A stretch of DNA of 15,932 nt from Treponema sp. UBA3649 (GCA_002373325.1 DFKI01000140.1:1-15932); one strand, 5' to 3'; counted from the first letter of the stretch, positions 6,578 to 13,723 are shown. Made by a program: numbers and translations. Notes: a model not told the origin generated them from the letters alone.

Positions 6578-7879
6578 ATGGTAATTTCTTCTATTGACTT
6601 AAAAGACGGCCACGTGGTCCAGCTTAAAAACGGAAAGGATTTGGTCCTCCAGCGCGATGACGCTGACAAGCTGATCGGGGACTTCAATAAATACGGCGAG
6701 GTCGCAATCATTGATTTGGACGCGGCCATGAGAAACACCGACGAAAAGGGCAACACAAAAAACACGGCTCTTCTGAAAAGCCTCCTGAGAAAAGGAAACG
6801 TGCGTGTGGGAGGCGGAATCCGGGACGTAAAGAAAGCGAGGCAGCTTCTTTCACTTGGAGCCGAGAAAGTAATCATCGGATCCGCGGCTTGGAACAGCGG
6901 GAGAAAATCAGCGGAAGACCCGATTTTGAACACGGCGTTTTTGGACGAGCTCACGTCGGCAATCGGAAAGGAGCATGTGATAATCTCAGTGGACGCAATC
7001 AATGGAAAAATCGCGCTCAAAGGATGGACCGAAACCGCAAACATCGACCTGATTGAGGGAGCGAAGGCGGCGGAAAAATATGCGGGCGAGCTTTTGTTTA
7101 CCTGCGTGGAAAAAGAGGGATGCATGCAGGGCACCGACATGAGCATGGTAAAATCTTTGCGTGATGCCGTAAAGTGCCGTGTGGTCGCTGCGGGAGGCGT
7201 GAATTCCCTTGAGCAGATTGTGGAGCTTGAGAGGCTCGGTTGCGACGTTCAGCTCGGCATGGCTCTCTACACGGGAAAGGTCAGTCTGAAAGAAAGTTTC
7301 ATATCTTGCATCGACTGGGACAAGGTGGACGGCATGGTTCCCGTAATCGCACAGAGCATGAATCAGGAAGTTTTGATGATGGGATACTCGAACCGCGAGG
7401 CACTTGAAAAAACATTCGAGACAGGAAAGCTCACGTTCTTCAGCCGCACAAGAAAGACTCTCTGGACAAAGGGTGAGACGAGCAACAATTTCCTGAATCT
7501 TGTAAAAATGCGCGTGGACTGCGACAGGGACACAATCCTTGCGACGGTCATTCCGGAAGGTCCCACATGCCACACGGGAAGCTGGACATGCTTTACCACG
7601 AGCCCCGACGAAAGAAGCACGATGGAGCGTCTTTACGGAACAATCAGCGAGAGGTTTGCGAATCCAAAGCCAGGAAGCTACACGGCGACCCTAAACGACA
7701 AGAGAGTGCGGGAGAAAGTGATGGAGGAAGCGGAGGAACTTACCGAAGCCGAGGGAAAGGACGAGGTAATCTGGGAAGCGGCGGACCTCCTTTATTTTGC
7801 GAGCGTCCTCATGTACAAGGAAGGAGTCACATGGCAGGACGTTTACGACGAGCTTGACAAAAGGCACAAGGAAAAATAG
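6578..7879 (+). CDS. hisA-hisIE: HisA-HisI-HisE fusion protein, histidine biosynthesis
   Basis: The protein has 433 residues in three parts. Residues 1-245 are a HisA-type TIM barrel (ProFAR isomerase): D7 in SIDLKDG, VGGG at 77-80, D139 in SVDAING, T175 and AAGG at 204-207. Residues about 250-340 are HisI, phosphoribosyl-AMP cyclohydrolase, with D314-C-D-R-D318 and C331-H-T-G and C338 as metal ligands. Residues about 348-430 are HisE, phosphoribosyl-ATP diphosphatase, with LYGTISER, GSYTATL and the metal-binding EEAEEL and EAADLLY helices. One chain would thus carry three pathway steps: PR-ATP hydrolysis, PR-AMP ring opening and ProFAR isomerisation. In the barrel the usual T-D-I-x-x-D-G-T loop is T175-C-V-E-K-E-G-C182, so two conserved acidic or polar positions differ. 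HisA rather than HisF is my reading. The ATG lies next to the promoter, without a ribosome-binding site. Confidence 0.9.
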   Translation: MVISSIDLKDGHVVQLKNGKDLVLQRDDADKLIGDFNKYGEVAIIDLDAAMRNTDEKGNTKNTALLKSLLRKGNVRVGGGIRDVKKARQLLSLGAEKVIIGSAAWNSGRKSAEDPILNTAFLDELTSAIGKEHVIISVDAINGKIALKGWTETANIDLIEGAKAAEKYAGELLFTCVEKEGCMQGTDMSMVKSLRDAVKCRVVAAGGVNSLEQIVELERLGCDVQLGMALYTGKVSLKESFISCIDWDKVDGMVPVIAQSMNQEVLMMGYSNREALEKTFETGKLTFFSRTRKTLWTKGETSNNFLNLVKMRVDCDRDTILATVIPEGPTCHTGSWTCFTTSPDERSTMERLYGTISERFANPKPGSYTATLNDKRVREKVMEEAEELTEAEGKDEVIWEAADLLYFASVLMYKEGVTWQDVYDELDKRHKEK

Positions 7880-7924
7880 GGACACTTCGACCAGCGTTCT
7901 GAAATCAATCAGCATCCCTATTTT
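7873..7924. terminator. Terminator-like hairpin between convergent genes
   Basis: AAAATAGGGA (7873-7882, overlapping the stop codon of the His fusion) pairs perfectly with TCCCTATTTT (7915-7924). The arms are A-rich on the left and T-rich on the right, so the structure can act in both directions. It lies between the His fusion and the end of the AAA+ gene at 7951. Confidence 0.65.
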
Positions 7925-7950
7925 CAGACGGACGATTCGGACTCAAAGTT

Positions 7951-10290
7951 TCAAACCGCGAACCCGATTCGTCTGCCTCCGCCATTTTTCTCCTCCTGAA
8001 TCCTGCACAATTCTTCTATTATATAATCCTGATTTCTGTCCTCTGCGTCCATAAAGCGAATGCGGCTCGAAAGGACTCCGAAATCACCCGGTGTCACGCT
8101 GGAAAAAGCAGAAAGCCTTCCGACATGCTTCTCGTCAAAACTGATTCCTGAGAAATACCGAGTGAGCATAGTCCTGATTCCCTTTTCCTCAAGCGGCCTG
8201 AACTCCACGATTATGTGAAAGCGTCGGTTCATCGCGGAATCCATGATTGAGCGAAGGTTCGTAGTGCAAATCAATATGCCAGAAAATTCCTCCATCTGAG
8301 TAAGAAATTCGTTTACCTGGGTTCTTTCCCAACTGTGTCCGGCATTTTCCCTGCTCGCAAAAAAACTGTCCGCCTCATCGAACAGAAGAACGCTGTCGGT
8401 TCGCTCAGCCTCCTCAAACGCATCCCGAATTTTTTTCTCGCTTTCCCCGACATATTTATCCAGGATGTCGCTTGCCCTTTTCAGAAGGACCGGACGGCCA
8501 ATCTGCTGAGATATGTATCTTGCGAACTCAGTTTTTCCGGTTCCGCTCAATCCGTAGAAAAGCATCCTGATTCCGTTGCGTGTCTCTCCCTCACTGCGAT
8601 TTTCCCGGGCAAACTCGCGTGCATTTTTTATCATCCTGATAATCCGGGAAGGATCGGTCGATGCGTTCAGGACATCAAGGTCGTAGGATGAATCTACGGT
8701 ATCCCTCATACGGGACTTTCCCTTTAGAAGAAGAGAGTTTTCCTTGAGCACTGATTTGACACATCCCACAAGCTCGTCGCATCCTCCGCTCTCTCCTCCA
8801 AGACTTTTGATTGTCTTCACCACGTTGTCAACAGAGGAGCCTGTCACGCGGTAGAGGTCGAGCAAATCAAGAATCCTTGAGCTGGTACTCTCCTGAAGAT
8901 TCAGTGAAGCGAGTTTGGACTGCGCGATTGACCGGAGCTGTTTTTGCGGCATGGATTCAAATCGGTATGAGTATGTGAAGCGTCGCAACGTGCTCTCGTC
9001 AATCTGGGAGGTAAAGTTCACGATCCAAATGATTTTGCACCGGCTTTCCTCAAGCATTTTGTTTATGACTCCCTTGTTCGGAGAAGGAACTGTCATTCCC
9101 CAAAAATTGATGTCACATGTACGCAGCAGGGAATCAGCCTCATCAATTATGTAGACACAGTTCTCCGAGTTCATGGAAAGAAGACAGTTAAGCCTGCAAA
9201 GGACATTCGGATCATCCCTGGGGTCCGAAACTTCCCTTTCGTTTTTGAACACATAAACCTTGAGACCGTTTTTTTTCGCGATGGATTTTGCAAACTCAGT
9301 CTTACCGCTGCCGGGTTTTCCGTAAAAAAGGAGTGAGATGCTCTCGCCGCTTTTCAACATGTCGCCAAGGATTTTCTGAGATTTCCCGTCAACATTAAAA
9401 CTCTCCAGCTCATAGCAACTCTCAGAGTCATCGGTCTTGAGAAGGTCGCTGAAATAAGGACGCATGGATCCCGCCTGAATACATTCCGTAAAATCATCAT
9501 CAAGCTGCCATGAAGAATCCAAAAATCCGTAAAGACGAAGATTGCCGTCCTTTCTGAGATACGAAAGATACTCACGCTTAGAAATTCCAAGCAGCCTTGA
9601 AGAAAGTTCTATCTTGCAGGCATCGCCGAATGTGTCGTAAATCCCCTTAACGAGATTGTTTGAATAAATCCTGTAGGTCATAAGAAGAATGTGAATTTCA
9701 GGTTTGGAGAGCCTGACTGATTTTTCCACAAACTGAAGGGATTTTGTGTCGCCGAGAATTTTTTTCAGATGTGCAGGAACGGTCTTAAGAAGCTTGGGGA
9801 CCTCAGCCGGATTTGGCAAAATCAAAAAGTTTGAGATTATCGGCAGGAGGAATTCGTTTGACTGATTGACATAAAAACAGCGGTACAAATCAACCACTAT
9901 GGAATCAGTGTTTTCCATCTCACCGTAAATCATGTGGTCAATATGTCTGTCCTCCTCATAGTCATAGGAAATCCGCCCTGAAAAAGAGTCCTCCTCAGAC
10001 TCATCGTCTTTTTTTGCAGGAGTCATTTTTCCCTTGCTCACATACTCCTGCTTCAGTTTTTCCATATACGCCGTGATTTTCTCAGAAACACCCAGCCTTT
10101 TCGCAAGCCGTGAAAAAATTGTGTAAAGGAAAGAAAGATAATCACTCTCGTTCTCGTCCTCCGGATAACTTTCGTGCTTGAACCGGACCATTTCGTAAAG
10201 GTAGTATGCCAAAATCCTGCATTCGGATATCTCAAGGCTCCTGATGCTCGTCTTTGCCGCGGCGCTCACTCTTCGTAATCTCCTTCTCAA
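7951..10290 (-). CDS. Protein with two AAA+ ATPase modules and an uncharacterised N-terminal region
   Basis: The protein has 779 residues. Module 1: Walker A GKPGSGKT (324-331), Walker B IIDEAD (381-386), sensor-1 N425 region, arginine pair in LRRF (435-438). Module 2: Walker A GLSGTGKT (580-587), YVGESEKKIR (613-622) as in classic AAA pore-loop ATPases, Walker B FDEAD (637-641), sensor-1 N678, arginine finger pair in NRRF (688-691). Both modules keep their catalytic residues. Residues 1-310 hold no motif I know, apart from a charged linker at about 90-115. There are no membrane segments, so it is probably a cytosolic hexameric remodeller or unfoldase with unknown substrates. The TTG start is chosen because GGAGG lies six bases upstream (plus positions 10297-10301). 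An ATG at 10303 is out of frame and stops after 23 codons. It is divergent from the M50 protease gene. Confidence 0.8.
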   Translation of the reverse strand: MRRRLRRVSAAAKTSIRSLEISECRILAYYLYEMVRFKHESYPEDENESDYLSFLYTIFSRLAKRLGVSEKITAYMEKLKQEYVSKGKMTPAKKDDESEEDSFSGRISYDYEEDRHIDHMIYGEMENTDSIVVDLYRCFYVNQSNEFLLPIISNFLILPNPAEVPKLLKTVPAHLKKILGDTKSLQFVEKSVRLSKPEIHILLMTYRIYSNNLVKGIYDTFGDACKIELSSRLLGISKREYLSYLRKDGNLRLYGFLDSSWQLDDDFTECIQAGSMRPYFSDLLKTDDSESCYELESFNVDGKSQKILGDMLKSGESISLLFYGKPGSGKTEFAKSIAKKNGLKVYVFKNEREVSDPRDDPNVLCRLNCLLSMNSENCVYIIDEADSLLRTCDINFWGMTVPSPNKGVINKMLEESRCKIIWIVNFTSQIDESTLRRFTYSYRFESMPQKQLRSIAQSKLASLNLQESTSSRILDLLDLYRVTGSSVDNVVKTIKSLGGESGGCDELVGCVKSVLKENSLLLKGKSRMRDTVDSSYDLDVLNASTDPSRIIRMIKNAREFARENRSEGETRNGIRMLFYGLSGTGKTEFARYISQQIGRPVLLKRASDILDKYVGESEKKIRDAFEEAERTDSVLLFDEADSFFASRENAGHSWERTQVNEFLTQMEEFSGILICTTNLRSIMDSAMNRRFHIIVEFRPLEEKGIRTMLTRYFSGISFDEKHVGRLSAFSSVTPGDFGVLSSRIRFMDAEDRNQDYIIEELCRIQEEKNGGGRRIGFAV

Positions 10291-10337
10291 AGTTTTCCTC
10301 CATAAATGTGTGACTTTAAAAAATGACTCTCAAATGC

Positions 10338-10366
10338 TATATATAAACATAGTCCGCAAAGTTCAA
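10338..10366 (-). promoter_or_regulatory. Promoter of the AAA+ gene
   Basis: On the minus strand TTGAAC (plus 10361-10366), a 17-bp spacer and TATATA (10338-10343). The predicted start is near 10331, giving a leader of about 40 bases to the TTG start. Confidence 0.5.
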
Positions 10367-10444
10367 ACGATAAAGGACAGAAAAGGATTTTTTTTAAAAT
10401 TCCGCATATTTTACACCATTCGTTTATATAGATAAATTTCACAC

Positions 10445-10474
10445 TTGATTTTAGATGCTCTTTGTGATTATAAT
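10445..10474 (+). promoter_or_regulatory. Promoter of the M50 protease gene
   Basis: TTGATT (10445-10450), an 18-bp spacer and TATAAT (10469-10474). The predicted start is near 10481, at the GGAGG ribosome-binding site itself, so the leader is about 11 bases. Confidence 0.55.
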
Positions 10475-10491
10475 TCCACAGGAGGCTACCG

Positions 10492-11127
10492 ATGTCAAAC
10501 TTCGACATAGCAAGCAAACTCTATTCCGTTCCGGGAATCGTAATCGGATTTACGGTACACGAGTATTGCCATGCCCTTTCCGCATACAAGCTTGGGGACG
10601 AGACTGCAAAAAGCGAGGGACGGCTCACCTTGAATCCCTTGAGGCACATCGACCCATTCGGATTCATTTTCATTCTTTTCGCTGGATTCGGATGGGCAAA
10701 ACCTGTGTCGTTCAGGGAGGAAAATTTGAAGAGGCCAAGAAGGGACAAGGCACTGATTGCGGCTGCGGGTCCTTTTTCAAATCTGATTCTGGGACTCGCG
10801 TTTCTTTTCGGGCTCAAACTCCTGTTTCCGGTCCTCAGCGGAAAACTTCCATACAACGCCTTTACCATAACGGCAAATCTCATGCTCTACGCCGGAATAA
10901 TCAATTTGGGACTCTTCGCGTTCAACATACTGCCGCTTCCACCATTGGACGGAAGCCACATTTTTCTTGCAGGACTGAACCTTAAAAAAGAGACTGAGGC
11001 AAAAATCTACCGATACGGCATGTGGATTCTCTTCGCAATCATCATCGCGGAGAACGTCCTTAACGTGGACATCATCCCGATCGGCAAATTCACTGACTGG
11101 GTATTCAACCTGATTTTCAACTATTAG
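10492..11127 (+). CDS. Site-2 protease family (M50) membrane metalloprotease
   Basis: The protein has 211 residues, the usual size of the small YwhC-like M50 group. Zinc ligands H23-E24-x-x-H27 (HEYCH) lie in the first hydrophobic segment, and the third ligand is D153 in LPLPPLDGSH. A NPLRHIDPFG segment (48-57) and GPFSN (93-97) are also family marks. Hydrophobic stretches at about 11-30, 55-70, 95-115, 125-150 and 178-195 give a polytopic inner-membrane protein. Members cut transmembrane segments of other proteins; the substrate is unknown here and no PDZ domain is present. GGAGG six bases upstream fixes the start. The gene is alone in its unit, divergent from the AAA+ gene and followed by a repeat region. 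Confidence 0.9.
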   Translation: MSNFDIASKLYSVPGIVIGFTVHEYCHALSAYKLGDETAKSEGRLTLNPLRHIDPFGFIFILFAGFGWAKPVSFREENLKRPRRDKALIAAAGPFSNLILGLAFLFGLKLLFPVLSGKLPYNAFTITANLMLYAGIINLGLFAFNILPLPPLDGSHIFLAGLNLKKETEAKIYRYGMWILFAIIIAENVLNVDIIPIGKFTDWVFNLIFNY

Positions 11128-11220
11128 CCCCAATTTCAACTTTTAAATAAACTTGTCATTGCCGTACAGTTTCTGTCAGCGCTGTACTCTCATTCCGTCA
11201 TTGCCGGGCTTGATTCTGTC

Positions 11221-11243
11221 ATTGCCGGGCTTGACCCGGCAAT
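11221..11243. repeat. GC-rich REP-type hairpin 1
   Basis: ATTGCCGGG, loop CTTGA, CCCGGCAAT: a perfect 9-bp stem. The left arm with its GTC lead is a second copy of the sequence 21 bp upstream. A short extra stem, ATCCC/GGGAT with a 4-base loop, follows at 11242-11255. It may help end the M50 transcript. Confidence 0.75.
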
Positions 11244-11258
11244 CCCTTGCGGGATGAG

Positions 11259-11281
11259 ATTATCGGGTCACGCCCGATAAT
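11259..11281. repeat. REP-type hairpin 2, a variant of hairpin 1
   Basis: ATTATCGGG, loop TCACG, CCCGATAAT: again a 9-bp stem with a 5-base loop. It differs from hairpin 1 by paired changes (GC to AT in both arms), so the fold is kept while the sequence varies. Confidence 0.75.
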
Positions 11282-11400
11282 GACACACCCTCACCCGATA
11301 ATGACACTCTCCCACACGGTAATGACACACTCTCACACGGTAATGACACACTCTCACACGGTAATGACATTTTTTTTACTTTTTGGACAGCACCATGACC

Positions 11401-11456
11401 TCTCAGCTTTCAACTCTCAGCTTTCAACTCTCAGCTTTCAACTCTCAGTTCTCAAT
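11401..11456. repeat. Four tandem copies of a 14-bp pyrimidine-rich unit
   Basis: TCTCAGCTTTCAAC is repeated at 11401, 11415 and 11429, with a degenerate fourth copy at 11443-11456. The array ends at the base next to the hisD stop codon (11457-11459), so it forms the start of the hisD 3' untranslated region on the minus strand. Confidence 0.9.
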
Positions 11457-12821
11457 TCACTTAAGTCTCAGTCTTGCGGCCCTTGCGTGTGCGGCCAATC
11501 CCTCCGCGTCTCCAAGATATCCTGCGGACTCAGCCGATTTTACGGCCCCGCTTTCCCCAGCCTTTATCCTGAGGGTCGTCACTGTCTTCAAGAACATGCG
11601 GACGGAAAGTCCACCGGTAAACCTTGCGCTTCCGGATGTGGGCAAAGTGTGGTTGAGACCGGCCGCATAATCGCCGAAGACCTCAGCCGCCTCGTGTCCT
11701 ATGAAAAGGGAGCCGTAGTTTCGTGCAAGGGACGCGACTCTTTCTCGCTCCGCTCCGTCCCTCATGGCAAGCTCCAGGTGCTCGGGGGCCTTTTTGTTCG
11801 CAATCTCCAGGGCCTCGTCCAAATCCTTTGTCACAATGATGCGTCCGAAGTTTTTAATGCTCTGCTCGGCAATCTGCTTAGTGGGCAAGGTCTCAAGCTG
11901 TCTCTCAATCTCATCCGCGACCTTCTTTGCAAAATCTGCGTCGGGAGTCGCCATGACCGGCTGCGCCACAACATCGTGCTCGGCCTGTGCCAAAAGATCC
12001 GCCGCAACCCACTCGGGACTTCCGCTTCCGTCGCTGATTATGAAAACCTCCGTGGGTCCCGCAATCATGTCGATTCCGCAGGTTCCGTAAACAAGCCTCT
12101 TCGCCTCCGCCACAAATTTATTTCCGGGTCCGACAATCACGTCAGCGCGCGGGATGCTCTCAGTACCGAATGCTAGCGCCGCAACCGCCTGACTTCCTCC
12201 ACAAGCGAACGCCCTGTTCACGCCGCAGATATATGCCGCAGCCATTATGTTCTCATCAGCATAGGGTTTTCCGCCGGCATAGCATTTTCCAGGAAGACCG
12301 AGACCTTTTTTCGAAGCATCCTCAGCGTCATCCGGGTGGACTCTCGGGGGCGTACAAAGAACGATTTCCTTTACCCCGGCAGCGACGGCAGGTGAGACGG
12401 TCATAACGACAGTGCTAACAAGGGGAAAGCGACCCGCAGGAACATACACACCGGCCCTTTCAACCGCGATGTTCTTCTGTCCCGTAAAGACACCGCTCTC
12501 AAGCTCCACCTCAAAGTCATCGAAGGACTCCCTTTGTTTTTTCGCGAACCTGAGCGCAAGGTCCCTTGAGTAACAGAGCGACTTGTAAAGATTGGGATTT
12601 TCCCTCTCCATTTTCTCGGCGGCGGCCTTGAGGGTCTCCGCGGGGATTTCAAAAACCGAAGGATCGGCAACGTCAAAGCGCGAGGTATAATCGTGGAGCG
12701 CGGCATTCTTTTTGTCCCGGACTTCCGCAAGGACAGTTTTTACAGTCTCAATGCTCTCTCCAAAATCCCTTCCATTATAGAAGGCCTCTTCCACTTCCTC
12801 AGATTTCTGAATCCTTATCAT
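11457..12821 (-). CDS. hisD: Histidinol dehydrogenase
   Basis: The protein has 454 residues from the ATG at 12821, beginning MIRIQKSEE. It catalyses the last two steps of histidine biosynthesis, the NAD-dependent oxidation of histidinol to histidine. Zinc ligands fit the E. coli pattern: Q279 and H282 (AQAEH), D384 (FGDYAAG) and H445. The catalytic pair E347-H348 lies in APEHLEL. GPGN at 231-234 and HTLPTSGSARFTGG at 391-404 are also typical. The chain is some 20-25 residues longer than usual, because of an insert at about 163-190 between CTPPR and ENIMAAAYICG. The frame is open upstream to 13058, but that part is unlike HisD and crosses the promoter, so I reject the longer start. The ribosome-binding site is weak. 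It is monocistronic and unlinked to the His fusion 3.6 kb away. Confidence 0.95.
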   Translation of the reverse strand: MIRIQKSEEVEEAFYNGRDFGESIETVKTVLAEVRDKKNAALHDYTSRFDVADPSVFEIPAETLKAAAEKMERENPNLYKSLCYSRDLALRFAKKQRESFDDFEVELESGVFTGQKNIAVERAGVYVPAGRFPLVSTVVMTVSPAVAAGVKEIVLCTPPRVHPDDAEDASKKGLGLPGKCYAGGKPYADENIMAAAYICGVNRAFACGGSQAVAALAFGTESIPRADVIVGPGNKFVAEAKRLVYGTCGIDMIAGPTEVFIISDGSGSPEWVAADLLAQAEHDVVAQPVMATPDADFAKKVADEIERQLETLPTKQIAEQSIKNFGRIIVTKDLDEALEIANKKAPEHLELAMRDGAERERVASLARNYGSLFIGHEAAEVFGDYAAGLNHTLPTSGSARFTGGLSVRMFLKTVTTLRIKAGESGAVKSAESAGYLGDAEGLAAHARAARLRLK

Positions 12822-12871
12822 TTTCCAAACCGCCTTAAATTGATTTATCCGCAGCCCTAACTGCATGTCTG

Positions 12872-12900
12872 ATTGTATCACTTTTCCCGACAAGTGACAA
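12872..12900 (-). promoter_or_regulatory. Promoter of hisD
   Basis: On the minus strand TTGTCA (plus 12895-12900), a 17-bp spacer and TACAAT (12872-12877). The predicted start is near 12865, 44 bases before the ATG. A short inverted repeat, TTTCCC at 12883-12888 and GGGAAA at 12907-12912, brackets the -35 and could be an operator. I see no T-box or His-codon leader peptide. Confidence 0.55.
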
Positions 12901-12922
12901 TTAGCGGGGAAATTGAATGTAA

Positions 12923-13148
12923 AAGGCAAGTGCCGTAAATATTGCATGGGAAACTTAATGTTGATTGAGGAAACGCTGTAATGTAGGTGAGGTTCGCGAC
13001 AAGCAGGCATTTGTGCGGTGCGACCGAAGGGAGACAAATACCTTATACCGCACTCCATGACTGATTGGCGCGGTTCTCACCGTAAATGAAAGCGGTTCCT
13101 CTTTTAGATTTTAGTTTTCCAAGTTTATTTTAGATTTGCACTTGCCTT
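12923..13148. repeat. Possible small inverted-repeat (MITE-like) element
   Basis: AAGGCAAGTGC at 12923-12933 and its exact complement GCACTTGCCTT at 13138-13148 bound 226 bp of DNA that holds no convincing gene. Nested inside is a structured segment at 12986-13081. The region lies between the divergent promoters of hisD and the Lrp-type gene. No clear target-site duplication flanks the outer repeats. Confidence 0.4.
12986..13081. other. Structured 96-bp segment, possible RNA or inverted-repeat unit
   Basis: The ends pair as GGTGAG, GTT (unpaired), CGCG, A, CAA (12986-13002) against TTG, G, CGCG, GTT (unpaired), CTCACC (13065-13081): 13 pairs with a symmetric 3x3 loop and one mismatch. Inside, GTGCGGT (13013-13019) pairs with ACCGCAC (13047-13053), and AGGCATTTGT (13005-13014) can pair instead with ACAAATACCT (13034-13043) with one G-U pair. 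GTA stands directly outside both ends. No promoter drives it clearly, so RNA function is unproven. Confidence 0.45.
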
Positions 13149-13170
13149 CTACACGGATGAAATCTATCCA

Positions 13171-13199
13171 TTGCAAAATAACGGAAAAAAATATATAAT
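13171..13199 (+). promoter_or_regulatory. Promoter of the Lrp/aminotransferase operon
   Basis: TTGCAA (13171-13176), a 17-bp spacer and TATAAT (13194-13199). The predicted start is near 13206, about 23 bases before the ATG. GGGGG at 13217-13221 serves as ribosome-binding site. Confidence 0.6.
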
Positions 13200-13228
13200 A
13201 TGGATAATTTTTTTACGGGGGATTCACT

Positions 13229-13723
13229 ATGGACAGTTCGGAAGAAATCCTGAACCTGCTTCGGGACAACGCACGCATTTCCGTGGAGGACATCTCGGCC
13301 ATGACGAAAAAATCTGAGGCTGAGGTCAGGGCAATCATACAGCAGCTTGAGAACGACGGCATAATCATGAAGTACGCCGCCATCATAAATCCGGAGAAGG
13401 ATGTCAGCTCAAAGGCGAAGGTACGCGCGGAGATTGAGATTCAGGTCGCACCGGAAAGGGAGCACGGATTTGACGGAATCGCCGACAGAATCTACCGTTT
13501 CCCCCAGGTGAAGTCGCTTTACCTGATGAGCGGAGGATACGACCTCAAGGTGGTGATTGAGGGAGACACTTTGCAGGACGTTGCTCTTTTTGTCGCAAGA
13601 AAACTTTCCACGCTCGAAGGAGTCCGCTCCACAAAGACGCATTTCCTTTTAAAGACCTACAAGGAAAACGACATCATCTACGTTGAAAAATCCACCGACC
13701 GCCGCGAAGGAGTAATAGCATAA
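13229..13723 (+). CDS. Lrp/AsnC-family transcriptional regulator (AlaR-like)
   Basis: The protein has 164 residues, the normal size. Residues about 4-50 form a winged helix-turn-helix: ILNLLRDNARISVEDIS, then a recognition helix near EAEVRAIIQQLENDGII. Residues about 65-145 form the RAM effector-binding domain, with LYLMSGGYDLKVVIEG carrying the G-x-x-D-L pattern of the ligand pocket. Such proteins bind DNA as oligomers and sense amino acids. The stop codon TAA shares its last A with the ATG of the aminotransferase gene, so the two are co-translated. In Bacillus subtilis the same pair exists as alaR (yugG) and alaT (yugH). By analogy this protein controls its own operon; the effector, perhaps alanine, is inferred. 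Confidence 0.88.
   Translation: MDSSEEILNLLRDNARISVEDISAMTKKSEAEVRAIIQQLENDGIIMKYAAIINPEKDVSSKAKVRAEIEIQVAPEREHGFDGIADRIYRFPQVKSLYLMSGGYDLKVVIEGDTLQDVALFVARKLSTLEGVRSTKTHFLLKTYKENDIIYVEKSTDRREGVIA

Larger units (their letters stand above)
11154..11369. repeat. REP-like array with a 21-bp period and inverted arms
   Basis: A 7-bp core, TGTCATT, recurs on the left and its complement AATGACA on the right. Left copies of GTCATT begin at 11155, 11197 and 11218 (steps of 42 and 21), with a degenerate GTCAGC at 11175. Right units begin at 11273, 11294, 11315, 11336 and 11357, exactly 21 bp apart. Early right units read CCCGATAATGACA and later ones CACGGTAATGACA. Between the arms lie two perfect 9-bp hairpins. 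A run of eight T's begins at 11370. Together with the 14-bp repeat further on, this fills the gene-free stretch between the M50 gene and hisD. Whether it terminates, binds a protein or is a relic of a mobile repeat is unknown. Confidence 0.8.

Noticed and set aside
6499..7146. Minus-strand ORF of 215 codons ending in KLLKLLKLL
   Set aside because: It is antisense to the His fusion, and the terminal repeat is the 9-bp tandem repeat read backwards.
10301..10303. ATG start for the AAA+ gene at 10303
   Set aside because: It is out of frame with the AAA+ reading frame and stops after 23 codons. Its own bases form part of the GGAGG that serves the TTG start at 10290.
11154..11187. Hairpin GTACAG/CTGTAC as terminator of the M50 gene
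   Set aside because: The stem is 6 bp and no T run follows it.
11273..11369. CRISPR-like array
   Set aside because: The units are contiguous 21-bp tandem repeats with no unique spacers, and no cas genes are near.
11247..12176. Plus-strand ORF of 309 codons with a heptad HTVMTHS repeat
   Set aside because: The heptad is only the 21-bp array read in frame, and the rest is antisense to hisD. No ribosome-binding site or family likeness.
12822..12871. T-box riboswitch or histidine attenuator before hisD
   Set aside because: The predicted leader is only about 44 bases, with no run of His codons, no T-box sequence and no terminator.
12822..13058. 79-residue N-terminal extension of HisD from an ATG at 13058
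   Set aside because: It does not resemble HisD, crosses the proposed hisD promoter and the structured repeat segment, and the internal ATG at 12821 gives the normal HisD N-terminus.
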